A stretch of 64,000 bases of DNA from Catonia carolina (GCA_035578175.1 JAQMRL010000011.1:2119501-2183500); one strand, 5' to 3'; numbered from the stretch's first letter, positions 1 through 11,662 are shown. The notes: generated by a model not told the origin, from the letters alone. Made by a program: numbers and translations.

Positions 1-1976
1 TTTTACAAACTAAATAATATAAGAAAAATAATATTATACAATTTATTTAATCGAACCGAAAATTTTATCTAATAACAAAAATCGGTTAATTTATTTCAGT
101 CAACATAATATGTGAACGTAATATTTTTCAAAGACTTTTAAATTAATTATTTGTATTTTGAGGTTTTTTAGAAAAATAAATTGATAAAAATCAGATTAAC
201 CTTGACCAATAGGTTTAAGCTGCTATACATATTGTCTCGACGTTCGATACATCCAATTCGACAAAAACAAACGATATAAAAGTCCATTCTTAAGCTAATT
301 TAGATGTACGCCGGTCAAATATATGGATCTTTTCAGCCGTCAGTGAAAGCTTGGATTCAAAGGTTTCAACCGAAAATGTTACGAACGTCAACGCACCGCA
401 TTGCGTTTCTAACGATACTGTGCATAATGACCTCAAAATGCTTCTGGTAATCGACGTTTTCATTCAACTTTATGGAAACTTCCACAACAGACTTTTCATT
501 CAAGCAGTCCAACTGTTACGGCAAATTTCTTCCCATCATTTATGAAACAACGTTCAAAGTTGACTAAGGAGGAAGTTGTGCAAGGATCGGCTGTTTTAGG
601 AACTGTTTTATTTAATTAGTTAATTAATTGATGAATTAGTAAGAAATAAATAGCATGTCGGAGAGCTATCAATGGATGGTACTCTCCATGGACTCATTCA
701 TTCTTTCACCCACCAATTAGATTAAATAAATCGTGTATAAATTTACTTTGTTAAGTAAATGATGCTTATTTGTTTTTAAAAGAATAGTGTATCGTTCATT
801 AGAACCTAAAATAAAAATAACTTTATAAACCGGTTTTTGTTTGTGGTTTTTTATTTATAAATTACGGACGATAAAAATACTTGTCAAATTATAAAATTCA
901 TAAAAGATTTTTTAAGGAAATATAATTTAAAGATACGCCTTATTTTACATTTAGTTACATCCTACTTATATTCTTGAATATAAATGGTTGGTAGTTTTCT
1001 CTAAAACCCACACGTAATTTTCATTGGTAGGTACATCAATGTCATATTTTTGTCTTTATGAGAAAATCTTTTTAAACACCTAATAAAGGATATTGCTAAA
1101 CTGAACGTTGTGCAATCTTAACAAATTGCGCGTCGTCTTTTTCCTAATATGCAATTTCTGTATTTACACCGTCATCCCTAATATAAGAACTAAGCTTTGT
1201 CCTTTATACGCCGCATCAATGCACCAAAATTACCCCCTGATAATCCTGAATCTTTTGTGCGAACTCACACAAAGCGATTGTAAAATTTTATATGTTTTAT
1301 GGGATTCATTTTGGAACCCCAATGTTATTATTATTACAAGAGAGGGTTCAGTGGTTAAAAGATGCGGATTTTTGAAGAACAAAATAAAAAAAACAGGGCA
1401 GTCGAGATTGAGTGGTACCACTAAGGGATGTTTTTAAACTCCTATGTTAACAAGACCAAGGGGTGAAAAGTGCTGTGTGCAAAGTAGTAGTTGTAGGGGT
1501 GGGCAAGTGCTATGCTTTCCGGAGTATTAAAAAACCCGAGGTCGATGGAGAAAAGAACATAAATATTTTCCGGTAAAGGATTTAACTCATATGTTTCCAC
1601 CCCATATAATTTTAGAAATTGAAAAACTTTAATATTTCGTGTCTTTTTTCATTGGTATTGCTCGTAACCGCTTTACATTATGTGATTAATACCGTATAGT
1701 ATTTATGTAATAGGATTGTAAGGGTGTTTCCACACTCATAATCTGAAGCCGCCCACCCACTTCTCAATATTTTCTATCTCTTTACCGTAAACAAATGTTT
1801 ACAACCTTTTAAGAAATTCCACTCCTCTTTTTAAAATTAATCCTCGCCCCGCAGTATTATAAAATACGGTATTTTTCTGGTTATATTAAACCATTTCAAA
1901 TCATTCCCATGAAAGTTGATGCGATCTTGAATGAAATGCATAATTTTTAAAAAAATAGTGTTTTTATTTCAAGTTC
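1..1976. other. A+T-rich spacer, no gene recognised
   Basis: Only short open frames occur, such as 64 codons at 351-545 and 109 codons at 1108-1437. None has a recognisable motif and their composition looks like translated AT-rich noise. I see no repeat of known type here, and splice-site reading gives no convincing exon. Confidence 0.6.
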
Positions 1977-2477
1977 ACCCTTTCAGTGCCGGAAAAATAT
2001 TTAAATTTTGATTTCAAGTGCCATTTAATTTGAATAAGGGTGTACAAAAAGAGCCAGCCCTTATTTCGAAAACTTGCAGGCGTAAACCTGCCATTACCGA
2101 CCAAAATTTTAACGTTACAGAAAAATAAAATGTCCTGTTCAAAATTTTTATCGAGTTAAATAAATAAAAAAATCGTTCTAACACTAAAATATTCAAAATA
2201 GTTTTTAGTTTATTTCAAGTCGCATCGACAGCTTGGTCATTAGCAACTGCAGTGGGTTTTGGTACCTTAACGGTGGTTTTAATGTGTTAAAATTTCCAGA
2301 CACTAGCCGGGAATCGAGCCCGGGACCTTTCGCTTCGTAGGCTAGCGCGCTAGTCACCACGCCACGGAGGCGGTTTCAAAATAAATTTTTCCATTAATTT
2401 TTGTTTAAAAGTTTTTTGTAAATGTTCGGTAATCCGGACGTCCGGTAACCCGGATGTTATAACTACGTAAAATATAT
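1977..2477 (-). repeat. Composite repeat with tRNA-like core, copy 1
   Basis: Read on the minus strand, this ~500 bp segment matches 34157-34680 along its whole length. Its middle has a pol III promoter-like head: an A-box-like TGGCGTGGTGACT (2352-2364) and a B-box-like GGCTCGATTCC (2310-2320). Sequence on both sides of this core is also shared between the copies, including a GTTACCGGACGTCCG motif upstream and CACTGAAAGGGT at the far end. The tRNA-like part therefore travelled as the centre of a larger unit, or sits inside an older repeat. There is no coding capacity. It may be a long SINE or a non-autonomous DNA element that captured a SINE; the sequence does not decide. Confidence 0.75.
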
Positions 2478-3805
2478 CGACGTACTGTAAATGATGTCCC
2501 ACGAAATTTTAACCATAGGGAAATAGCATTGATTTTCATTAGTTTAATGTTTATTTCCCACCAATAAAAGAAGACTTATTATAATCAGGAATCATTAGAA
2601 AATGTTTAGACCTTTAAAATAAATAAATTTTGGTACATTTTAAGCTGTATTTTAGCTTCGGGCTACTTTCTGTTTCTATCTTAGGTTTTCTGAAAATAAA
2701 TATGATGAAGTAAATCTTATTCAGATGAATATCTAAGTAAAAATTAATCATCAAGTACCTAATGGTTTTTCTCAATTGCAATACTTTTATCCTCGTTATA
2801 GTGTGACAAGAAATTAAAAGTTAAAAACTCATTCAATAAATTCTAATTCTACATTAAATTTTAATCTAGATACATTAGGCGTAAACAACATAAAAAAACA
2901 TTAACAAAAAATTTCTTTGTACAGTTGTACAACCTTGACATTAAAAGATGATAGCCTTACGTCCTCCAATAATACTGTATCATCACTAACACATAACTGA
3001 ATACATAAATCTATTTTTATATAGGTATTCGTTTAGGATTTATAGTTTTATTCACAGTTACATTTTATATTTTATACTAATTGTTATGATTTACAATAAT
3101 TATATTTACTATTTCACGACATAGAATTAACTTTTCTAATTGACTGAACCTTTACAAAGTGTTAATTAGTTTGCTTGTATATCATTGCAATTATACAACA
3201 GATTTTAACACTTATTTATTCAAATCATGAAATTGTATTCTTTTATCTTTAAAATGTCTTCCTTAATCTTAGTTAACGTTGTTGTAGATGTTTAAAAATA
3301 ATTTATACTATAAATAACGTCACTATACTTGTAAAAATTCATCTGTTATATCTGATTAAAGAGAAAAATTGAAAATTTTCCAAATTTATAGTTAAAAAAA
3401 TTAATACTCTAATTTAAAATTAAAATAATTTATGTAATTTTGTTTTTAAAAAAACTATAAAACTGTTTATAAAATTAATTTTTTAAATTTAAAATTTGAA
3501 TTGTTATATAATATGAATAATTTTTTTTCGCTTTATTTATTTTTTACTTACAACTGTGCTGTTTTGCACAAACAGCAAATGTGCTCATAATATACAATTG
3601 TAAAAATGACGTTACACGTTAAAGGATGAATATTATTAAGAGATATACTATAATTATATTAAGCAGGTGATGACAGATATGTACAGCGGTAATATTAAAA
3701 ACATTATACTTAGTTAAAATCACTATTCAATATTAATCTGATAAAATAATTTTTTTTTAATTACAACAAATGTTTTATTATAAAAAAATGTATGTTTATT
3801 TATAA
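2478..3805. other. A+T-rich spacer
   Basis: Long A/T runs, with no open frame of note and no recognised repeat. Confidence 0.55.
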
Positions 3806-4084
3806 ACATACCGCAAAGCCCTCCGGAAAGCACCTACTTGCCGCCCTGCAAACGACACCTTCACTTTATTCACCACAAGATCTAGCTGTACAATAAAATA
3901 AAATTCAATACTCTGAGAGGAGATAACTGTGACTAATGTATTTTAAATTTCTAACTCTTCTATTCTTAAATAGTTCAGTCATAAATTTGATTGACTTTGT
4001 GACAAGAAACAGAAATATTTTTTGTAGCCCTTTAACCAGCTGATCAAGTGCGATAAATTTAACACTCAACCTGTATTTTATGGG
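3806..4084 (+). repeat. Interspersed repeat D, partial copy
   Basis: This is the 3' two-thirds of the abundant non-coding repeat D, running from the motif 'accgcaaagccctc' through the conserved 'cttcattcaccacagg' type block to an end equivalent to 'tgttatgggca'. It is diverged from the copies near 23.6, 27.1, 49.3, 51.6 and 53.5 kb. The first part, which begins 'tttaggtcatcagc' in other copies, is missing. Confidence 0.75.
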
Positions 4085-4974
4085 AAATTTTAAATTTTGT
4101 AACCACTAGGCTACTAAATATTATCTTATAATTTCGTAATACACACAGTCTATACATTTTAAGGAAATAAAGACTTGTGGGATGGACAGATTAAGACCCA
4201 AAAACAACATTTAGAGTAAATCATAAGATGCTTAATAAACTGATCATAAAATCCACCTTCTTAAAGGACTTTCTTTTTATCATTAAGTAAGTACAATTAC
4301 TTTTACTATTCTAAAATTATTAGAATTACCGGTACTGTCACAATGGGATTGTTATACTGGAGAACATCATTTGTTATATTTACCAGTTACATTTATTTAT
4401 ACGACAATTGTCGCTAATAATACTTGTCTGATTACCAATCATTTTGATCTAGTACATGCTTAAAACAAATGATTCCGATTAAAGTGACATTTAGTCTTGT
4501 AATATTCAGATCGTCTGTAATTTATACATCTTCCTGGTAAGTTACGAAACGAGTACACCATCATTATAAATCTGTTTATGCTTTTCAATACTAGAAACAC
4601 AAGTAACATCGATAATATAAACTAGTTAATATTGTTTTGAAAATAGATCTAGATCATCTCCTCATGAAATATAACTTTCCTATGTTTGTTAATGATATTC
4701 TGTGATTTAATATGTAATTAAAAGAATTAATATTAGTATTCAGTTTAGAATATTATTGATATTATTTCATTATGTAATATTAATAAATTATTAAAAATTA
4801 ATCTGACATTTACTTGCAAATGTATACGCAATTTAGAACTTATTCTTCAGAAAATTTTTTATTAAATAAATAGATGCAAAAAGTCTCAATATTTAAAAAT
4901 AAATTTTGTCAAAAAAGAAATCTCTCTACCTCAATGAACTTCTTGAGTCTTATTATGGATGTAGTTTTTCTTTC
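4085..4974. other. A+T-rich spacer
   Basis: No gene or known repeat is visible. An open frame starting at 4906 runs rightward only because the hairpin repeats downstream lack stops; it is treated as non-coding. Confidence 0.5.
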
Positions 4975-5106
4975 TCTTCCCTATATGAATACATAGGAAG
5001 GAAAGTATTGTTTTCATATCGATTTTTCGAAATCGAGTTTTCACCGGATCGTTTCAGACCCCTGAACCCAAAAAACATGATTTTAGCGATTGGTATCTGT
5101 GTGTGT
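4975..5106 (+). repeat. Interspersed repeat E, copy 1
   Basis: Contains the family signature 'cgatttttcgaaatcgag' followed by 'ttttcaccgg', then 'cccctgaaccc', 'gcgattggt' and a short GT run. The same ordered blocks occur at 6925-7100, 20195-20400 and 24027-24150. In all four the block before the sequence resumes is simple sequence (GT or G), so the microsatellite is part of the repeat. The family is unidentified and non-coding. Confidence 0.75.
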
Positions 5107-5343
5107 CAGGGCCATCAACCTGAGCCACGGCTTTCGCCGCAGCCATACGCTGCCTACATCGGTCTCCTTCGAGACTGGCATAACGGTCCTTCTCAGGACC
5201 AACTCGTTAAGGTTTATACCGGCCCTTTTCAGGGCCATCAACCACCTCTGTCCACCCCGGTGGACACACACATAAACGATCCTTTCCAGGACCACCAAAC
5301 AGAAAACGTTCGCCACTTAATGTCGCTACCTGGCGACAATAGG
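5107..5343 (+). repeat. Array of short hairpins incl. histone-type stem-loop
   Basis: Seven consecutive short dyads are visible: CGGC/GCCG (5128-5139), GGTCTC/GAGACT (5161-5176, one G-T pair), GGTCCT/AGGACC (5185-5200), GGCCCT/AGGGCC (5221-5236), TGTCCACC/GGTGGACA (5249-5266), GATCCT/AGGACC (5279-5294, one mismatch) and TGTCGC/GCGACA (5321-5338). The hairpin at 5221-5236, GGCCCTTTTCAGGGCC, has the form of the metazoan replication-dependent histone mRNA 3' stem-loop (6 bp stem, UUUC loop). No histone coding sequence lies upstream. The last part, from the GATCCT hairpin through 'cacttaatgtc' to the terminal hairpin, matches 54995-55068. The segment is more G+C-rich than its surroundings. An in-frame reading gives degenerate (G/D)P(F/S)Q repeats, which I attribute to the DNA repeat period. 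Confidence 0.7.
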
Positions 5344-6569
5344 TTATATATTTTATTATTTAAATTGGCAAAATAAAATCAAAATTGTTTCACACCAAAT
5401 TTTTTTAAATATCAGAACAAAATTTGCCATTTTTAGATCGTTAGGTGTCATTATTATGAAGGTTCTGTTGAAATTACATGAAAATTTTTTTAATAATTTC
5501 TAATCTAAAAATATTTTTGAACAAGTTAAATGAATCATCTCACTTAAGAAAAATGTTAAATCAGTTTCTCAATAGAGTATATTATTGCTAAAATAAATAA
5601 CTTATAATATTAAGAAATAAGTACACTTTTAAGTATAATTTTACGAAATTTAATTCCGGTGGCAATGGATAAATACCATATAAGATTGATCATAAGGCGC
5701 ACCATTAAAATGTTTTACATTTTATATGACACATAGTTAACACTTATGTTCAGTAGAACATAATTTTATCGGTTAAAACTTGTTTCGTTTCATATAATCA
5801 TTTGACATTATAAATTTATACTTTCACTTTCGGATGGCTACTGAGATTAAACGGAATAACATTCATAAATGTTTTGTTAATACAGTAACAAATTGTTATT
5901 GTGATATTTTGGATTAAATTGTAACATATTTTGGTATTACAAATTATTACATATTTTCTTGCAGTTGTTATTTTGTTTTATTTATTTTTAATTTAGATAT
6001 TACTTAGATATAATAATATCTTTTTATGTTATTATTATTTCTTTTGAAGTTTATTTTATTTGATCTTTTTGTAATTAATTTCTAAAGTAGATCTATCTCG
6101 GTGACCTAATTCTTATTTAATATAACAATTGTTAATTTTATCTGTTCTTTAAATCGTAAATTTAATTCAAATAAATATTTAAACTATTATAAAAGTAACG
6201 TTATATTTTTACATTTTAATTTCAATCACTGATGGTATAATTTGCTTAAAAGTATTTTTGTCGTTAATTACAACAATTATTTTCTTTTAATTGCTGTATT
6301 ATTTTTGTAATACTAAATTTTTGTAATTAATGCGGTGAATTTCTTTGTTTTCTTTCATCCTGTCTCCTTTCTTCTCCTTTATTTTAAGTTTCATTCATTC
6401 CCATATTCTTTTTAATTATCTTTCACTTCAGTCAAAGCTTTCATAAACTCTTTCTTCTAGCATATGTCCTTAACTTTTCTATTTTCTTATTTATTTATTC
6501 ATCCAATATATTTTACCAAGATTTCTTTTTCGATTTTTTACTTTCTCTTGCCTTTTATCCTATAATATT
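5344..6569. other. A+T-rich spacer
   Basis: T-rich and A-rich stretches with no recognisable gene or repeat. Confidence 0.55.
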
Positions 6570-7349
6570 ATACAAAAACTTGGCATATGTAGGCCTATGT
6601 TTGTATGTCCAACTGTTCTCGAAAACGGCTCTAACGATTTTCCTAAAAATTCTTGTATCTGCGTTTTTAGGGTCTACAAATTGATTGTGCTGAGTCTCAT
6701 ATTTGCAAAACATCGTTAAATCACTAAATTAAGAAAACTATTTGAAACAATAGGCTGACTACAGATGTAATAAACAATAACCGATGATACACGGTATTTT
6801 AAATTTAAAGTCTACGTCAGAACTCCTTTAATGGCTTACCTATTATCAACCTATTGTACTATTATTACCAATCTTTTCGGAAATCGATCATATAACCTGC
6901 AACCAAGCGAAGATCACTAACCTGGTACTGTTTTTAAGAAAAGTATTATTTTCACATTGATTTTTCGAAATCGAGTTTTCACGAGAAATACACGTTTTCA
7001 GGCCCTCTGAACCCACGAAAAACATATTTTTAGTGATTGGTCTGACTGTGAGGTTGGGGGGGGGGGGGTAAAAAAATCTCAAAAACGGAACAGCATACTA
7101 AGTAGAAACTTGGAACTTAAATTAGGTAGGTGCCTATCGCAGGAAAATCCAACACGAAAATGTTCTTCAAAATCGGTCAACCGAAAGTTGAAAATCGCAC
7201 GAAAGTTTTTTAGTGTAAATTTTTCCAATTTTTTGCAATTTTCTCAAAAACGGCTTCAACGAATTTTTTTAAAAATTGCATTATTACACAATTTTTTATG
7301 CTATACAAGCGCCATGTTCATTTTTATGCAAGATTATTCTTAAACACGG
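6570..7349 (+). repeat. Interspersed repeat E, long copy with related flanks
   Basis: Signature blocks of repeat E occur at 6955-7045 ('tttttcgaaatcgagttttc', 'ccctctgaaccc'), followed by a run of about 12 G near 7058-7068 where other copies have GT runs. After that comes 'tcaaaaacggaa', also present in the 20.2 kb copy. Further right, 'aaatcggtcaaccgaaagtt' and 'ttctcaaaaacgg' recur near 17280-17350. The 6590-6680 part carries a similar 'ctcgaaaacggctctaacg' block, suggesting two nested or tandem partial copies. No coding content. Confidence 0.6.
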
Positions 7350-7432
7350 TCAGGCCTTCTAGATAAATATTAAAAAACTGTTGATGCCTTATCACAAATA
7401 AGTAACCTTGCATTTAATATTGATATTAAAAT
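7350..7432 (+). repeat. Left arm of inverted repeat pair
   Basis: From 'tcaggccttctag' through 'gatgccttatcacaaa' to 'gatattaaaat', this segment is the reverse complement of 9417-9495 with modest divergence. The arms point outward and enclose about 2.0 kb, compatible with terminal inverted repeats of a ~2.15 kb element. No transposase is recognised between them. Confidence 0.65.
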
Positions 7433-8147
7433 AAATAAATATATTTATTTTACAAGAGCATTTTCTTATGCTCAATGGGGTAAGCACGACATCTGCTGGA
7501 ATTCGTGAGGACAGTGCTCTCATGGTAAAGACAATGTGTTTCTAACGACGTTGTATGTTAATTTTGTCAAATAAAAATCATTTGTTAATTTTTATATTTC
7601 AAGAACGATTTGTCACTTTATTTGAAATTTTAGAGATAAAAAATTGTAATTTTTTTAAAATGTTATCATTTTTAGATATTTCAAAAAAGTAAATCGTATC
7701 AAATTTGTCTTATATTAATTTTTCAGTGGTTAAAAAATTATTAAAAGTTAAATGGAGTAGAAATATTTTTAAAGGGTTGATTTATTAAAGTAGGGTGTTA
7801 ATACTCGTACGTACAGGGGGTTGTATTATGTAATAACACTGAGAAAAAATTATAATGTGCCACACGTCTACAAAAGTATTGTTAAATTGATCAGTAATGA
7901 TAATTCTTTTTATATTTGTCATTCTAAAATTTTGTTTCCGGTCTTGAGAAGGCATTACCAGCTGACTTTTTCCACCCGATTTACTTGAGCTCTTGAAAAC
8001 TTCCTCTACTCGATATAAACAATGATCTCTTGAATAAAAGAGAGAAAACAGAAGTGTTCACGTGGATCCGTATTAAAATTTAGTATTTTAATGAATAAAA
8101 CATGATTTTATTTTAACCGATTCTTTACAGATTTTTGCGTTTCGTCT
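7433..8147. other. Spacer inside the inverted pair
   Basis: No open frame of interest and no recognised repeat. Confidence 0.5.
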
Positions 8148-8310
8148 GTTTTACATCCGACTGTTTTACACACAAATGGTAATGTGGACGATGAAGGGTG
8201 ATAGATAAAAATTCGTGATGTCTAAAAATGACAAGCCTAAGCGGAAATCGAACCGGGACCCGTAGCGCAAAAGCCAGTTGCGCTGGCCAATACCACCGGA
8301 CTGTCGTTTT
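8148..8310 (-). repeat. SINE A (tRNA-derived), decayed copy
   Basis: On the minus strand this reads as a tRNA-like head, with an A-box region TGGTATTGGCC and a B-box GGTTCGATTTCC. A tail follows that corresponds to the family block 'gcaaaacagtcagacgtaaaa'. The same architecture occurs at 14345, 19784, 50341 and 60175. It is a pol III-type SINE, not a tRNA gene: the cloverleaf is not maintained. Confidence 0.75.
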
Positions 8311-8935
8311 ACAGGTAGCCTACTCAAAATTACAAAAGTATTTTTGATAGAACATCACACATGTTTTTTTTCTATTTCTAACAGGGTACGTTGTTATTAA
8401 ATTTAAAATTTTGCAGTATTTTGTTTCCTAATTCGGAAACAAAACTACAACTGTAATTTATCACAAAAAGGATTATATGATAACTTGTATATTTTAATGT
8501 CCTATTTTCGTCTTGTTTGAAAAGATCACTCACTGGCATACGACGATATTTTGCATTGAATCCTTATATCAGCATCTCTTCAATCTTCTTTACGAGTTTT
8601 GTGGTATGCGTGAATGTGACAATATTCACACCCACTAAAATTTGTCAGCGTAAATGTACGACTTTTTTCTCTCTCTTGTGTAGGACCAATTTCAGACCAC
8701 GTGAGGTGACTTTAGACGGTTCTGAAAGCTTTTTTGCTGGCCTGATTTTCAGCATTCGCTCACCGTATGCTTTTATCCTTTTCTCTGTCCACCCGGTGTT
8801 CTGTTTTTGCTTTTCATGAAACGCTTAAAGTCCGCAATTAGTTGTCTGAAATCGGTTCGGTTGATTAAAATTTTCGGTTTATTTCGGTTTTCTCGATATT
8901 TATTCTGACTTCTTTAAACCGTTTAACCGACACCT

Positions 8936-9187
8936 TATAGCTTAACAAACTAGAGACTGCAGATGAAGGTGGAGCATAGGGACCTAAATCACAGCACAGA
9001 GCCAATTGACTTTCGTTAATCGTATCCAGCGTTGTCACGTTGTGGTCCCGCTGTGGATGACAGCCAAACAAATAGTCACCTGGAATTCGGTGAAACAGAG
9101 TGTGACTTAGCGAAGGGGCAACCTCACACCCGACCTTGGCAGTTATTGGCTAGATCTCATCTGCAGTCTTTAGTTCGTTGGGGTATA
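8936..9187. mobile_element. MITE F, copy 1 (252 bp, TIRs)
   Basis: The left end 'tatagcttaacaaactagag' and the reverse complement of the right end, beginning 'tatacccc', converge on 'aactaRagactgcagatga', giving ~30 bp imperfect terminal inverted repeats. The copy at 45921-46172 is also 252 bp and nearly collinear; a rearranged copy lies at 31749-32119. Ends beginning TATA suggest a TA target, as in Tc1/mariner-type MITEs, but this is inference. The two short overlapping open frames inside are not conserved as proteins. Confidence 0.85.
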
Positions 9188-9416
9188 GGTCTATTGTTCA
9201 GTGTCATAATTTTTTTATCAACCTGTTTAATACGGCTTGTATTAAAAATGTTTAATTTGCAACCAAATCAAAAATTCTGTAAATATGTATGCCCATTTCT
9301 GACGTTTTGGAAAAGAGCCCTTCTCGTGAATACCCTTTTCATAGGCGTAACATGGTAAAAATAGTGCTGTTGAAGGTGTTTATTACTTGAAAATCAGTAA
9401 TTGATTGACGGACGAT
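9188..9416. other. Spacer inside the inverted pair
   Basis: The open frame running in from the MITE to 9358 has no recognisable domain. Confidence 0.45.
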
Positions 9417-9495
9417 ATTTTAATATCGATATTCAGTGCAAGGTTTTGTGATAAGGCATCAATAACTTTTTTCAATAATTAACTAGAAGGCCTGA
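9417..9495 (-). repeat. Right arm of inverted repeat pair
   Basis: Reverse complement of 7350-7432, sharing 'gcaaggttttgtgataaggc' and 'ctagaaggcctga'. See the left arm. Confidence 0.65.
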
Positions 9496-10604
9496 ACATT
9501 TTTATATGTTGTTATTAAATTTTTATTATGAAATAATAAGCCTTACACACTACATTCACCTGACAGTGTCCAAATTGCCCTTTCCTTTTGTTAACACGTT
9601 GACTGCCACACTAAATTTCCTGACACTTACAGCGAGGTTATCGTACTTTTTTAATTTTTCAACATTTTATTAGTTTTTCTTGTTATTTTACTTATTTTAT
9701 TTAATAACAAATACTATTTTATTTGAAAAAAAAGTTGCGACATACTTTTGGATCACACGGCCTGGTGGAATGATTTTACATTCCAGTGCCATGGACCCAT
9801 TTTTATACCACAATAAAAAATATAATAGACAACTGGGTTTTGTTACAAAGTATTCTAGACTATTTTAGTCAAACCAAAATAAGCAAAAGAAATAGAAACT
9901 AAAAATAATAGTAGTATTCTAGTGCAGGACAACAAGACAAACTACCTGTATACACAATATCCTATTGTTTCAAAAAGGCTTACTATTTGAACTGATTAAG
10001 TGTACCATACCTATATAAACCAAATAAGTAATGCACCGACTTAAGAAAGAGTAATGTACTGCGACTCATTTTTTTATACACGTGACTCATTTTTTAAAAC
10101 AAGTGTGACACATATTTGGGTCACAACGTGCTAAATGGCGAGTCTCTTTCTTATCATAAAAATTACGCTATCTAGGGTTATTCATGGATAAAGGACTCAT
10201 TCGGAATGCTCCTGTAGATACTAAATGGGAAATTTTGATCACTTTCTTCTAAATAGTCTAAATTTTTTATTTTTCTTCATAAAGCTTTTCTCCAAAATTT
10301 TTAGATGTAAGCCAAATGAATGGAACTGCAAAACTTCTGTAATTTAAAAAAATCCAATGTTTTTCAGTCAAAATTACTAAGACAGAATTACTAACGCTCT
10401 CTTTTACGTTAATAATGAGTTCAAAATCCCGTACGTGAAAAAATTATTTCATACACAAGATTTCAGGAGAAATTACCTCAATATAAAACGGTACGCAATC
10501 TATTCCTATCACACCCGAAATCACCACATACTTCTGAGCCTACGATAGAGTATGGTTATCACAGAGTAAAAAGTAATTTCGATTAATATATAAAATTGTA
10601 AATA
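9496..10604. other. A+T-rich spacer
   Basis: Includes an unrecognised 62-codon frame at 9680-9868. No known repeat was seen. Confidence 0.5.
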
Positions 10605-10710
10605 GGCCCATAACGGGCAGGGGGAGTGTTAAATTAACTGCACTCGATCTGCTGGTTCTAGGGCTACAAAAAAATAGTTCTGTTTCTTATCACATAGTCA
10701 GCCAATTATA

Positions 10711-11662
10711 GGGTGATTCAAAAAGAGCGCCGGTTTTGATATATCAAATTAAGAGATTTATTTTATTGCAAAACTGAAAATAAATACATCAACAAGTTCA
10801 TCTTACCTTCCGATTTCATGTATGAAAAATGATGTCATGCATGTGTCCTTCTCTACTGCGCTGGCACGCATCAACTCTGTCCATGAAATTGGATATTACT
10901 GCACGACAAGTTTCGACTTCCATTTGCCCGATAACCCGTCGAATTTCCTCCTTCAAGTCATTGATGTTTCGGGGTTTATTGGCATACACCAATGACTTCA
11001 GATGACCCCAAAGATGAAAGTCACAAGGCGTCAATTTTGTTTGCGAAGGTGTCATCATCCTGCCGTTTTCTCAATACCCAGTCAACAAACTGTCGTCTCT
11101 TCTGGTGGTCTGCCACTTTCAAATGTTGCGTCAACTGAATTTTATACGGGTGATATTGGAGATCGTACCGAAGAATTCTCCGTACAGAAGAACATCGTAA
11201 ACCCAATTGTTGAGAACGGCGACGTATTGATTTTGCTGGGCTAACAGCCACACTGTCACGAACCAACGCAACGTTCTGCTCAGTTCGGCCAGAACGACGA
11301 CGTCCACAACTTTTAAGGTCGACTGTTGAACCCGTCTCAAAAAACTTTTTCATGAGCCTGCGAACTGTTGATTCATTCGGTGCTTCATTACGTCCTAGAG
11401 TACCGCGAAGTCGCCTGACAGTAGCCGCATAACTCTCTCCACTCTGGTAAAATGTTTTGACGATTAACACTCGTTGTGCAATAGTAAACTTCTCCATGGT
11501 TAGACACAGACTGCGAGAGTACTACACTGCGAACAAGAGAAACTACAACTGAATCGTCAATCGGAATGTTCTCCGAAATAGAAATGAGGTCTAACAATGT
11601 TGCCAACTGATAAACAAAAATTTACCAGCCGTTTAAAAACCGGCGCTCTTTTTGAATCACCC
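10711..11662 (-). mobile_element. Mariner-like element, internally deleted
   Basis: Perfect terminal inverted repeats of 27 bp, starting GGGTGATTCAAAAAGAGCGC, lie at 10711-10737 and 11636-11662. TA dinucleotides flank both sides, so the exact ends could be two to four bases further out. At ~0.95 kb it is shorter than a full mariner-type element (about 1.3 kb). It contains the two ends of a transposase gene but lacks the middle. With intact TIRs it could still be moved by an enzyme made elsewhere. Confidence 0.9.
10816..11497 (-). pseudogene. Mariner-superfamily transposase, catalytic middle deleted
   Basis: The first 150 or so residues (from the ATG at 11497) read MEKFTIAQRVLIVKTFYQSG and continue into a helix-turn-helix region (NESTVRRLMKKF, then SPAKSIRRRSQQLGL). 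This N-terminus is common in insect IS630-Tc1-mariner proteins. After 'FVDWVLRKRQ' the reading jumps in another frame to 'TKLTPCDFHLWGHLKSLVY', which is the C-terminal 'DLTPxDFxLWG' segment of the same family. The missing section would hold the first catalytic Asp residues, so the protein cannot be active. The C-terminal part ends near 10816. The retained ends suggest an abortive gap repair or similar deletion. Confidence 0.85.

Noticed and set aside
4906..5376. 156-codon frame with (G/D)P(F/S)Q repeats
   Set aside because: It spans two unrelated repeats (E and the hairpin array). The protein repeats mirror the DNA hairpins, and the equivalent hairpin at 55 kb is read in another frame.
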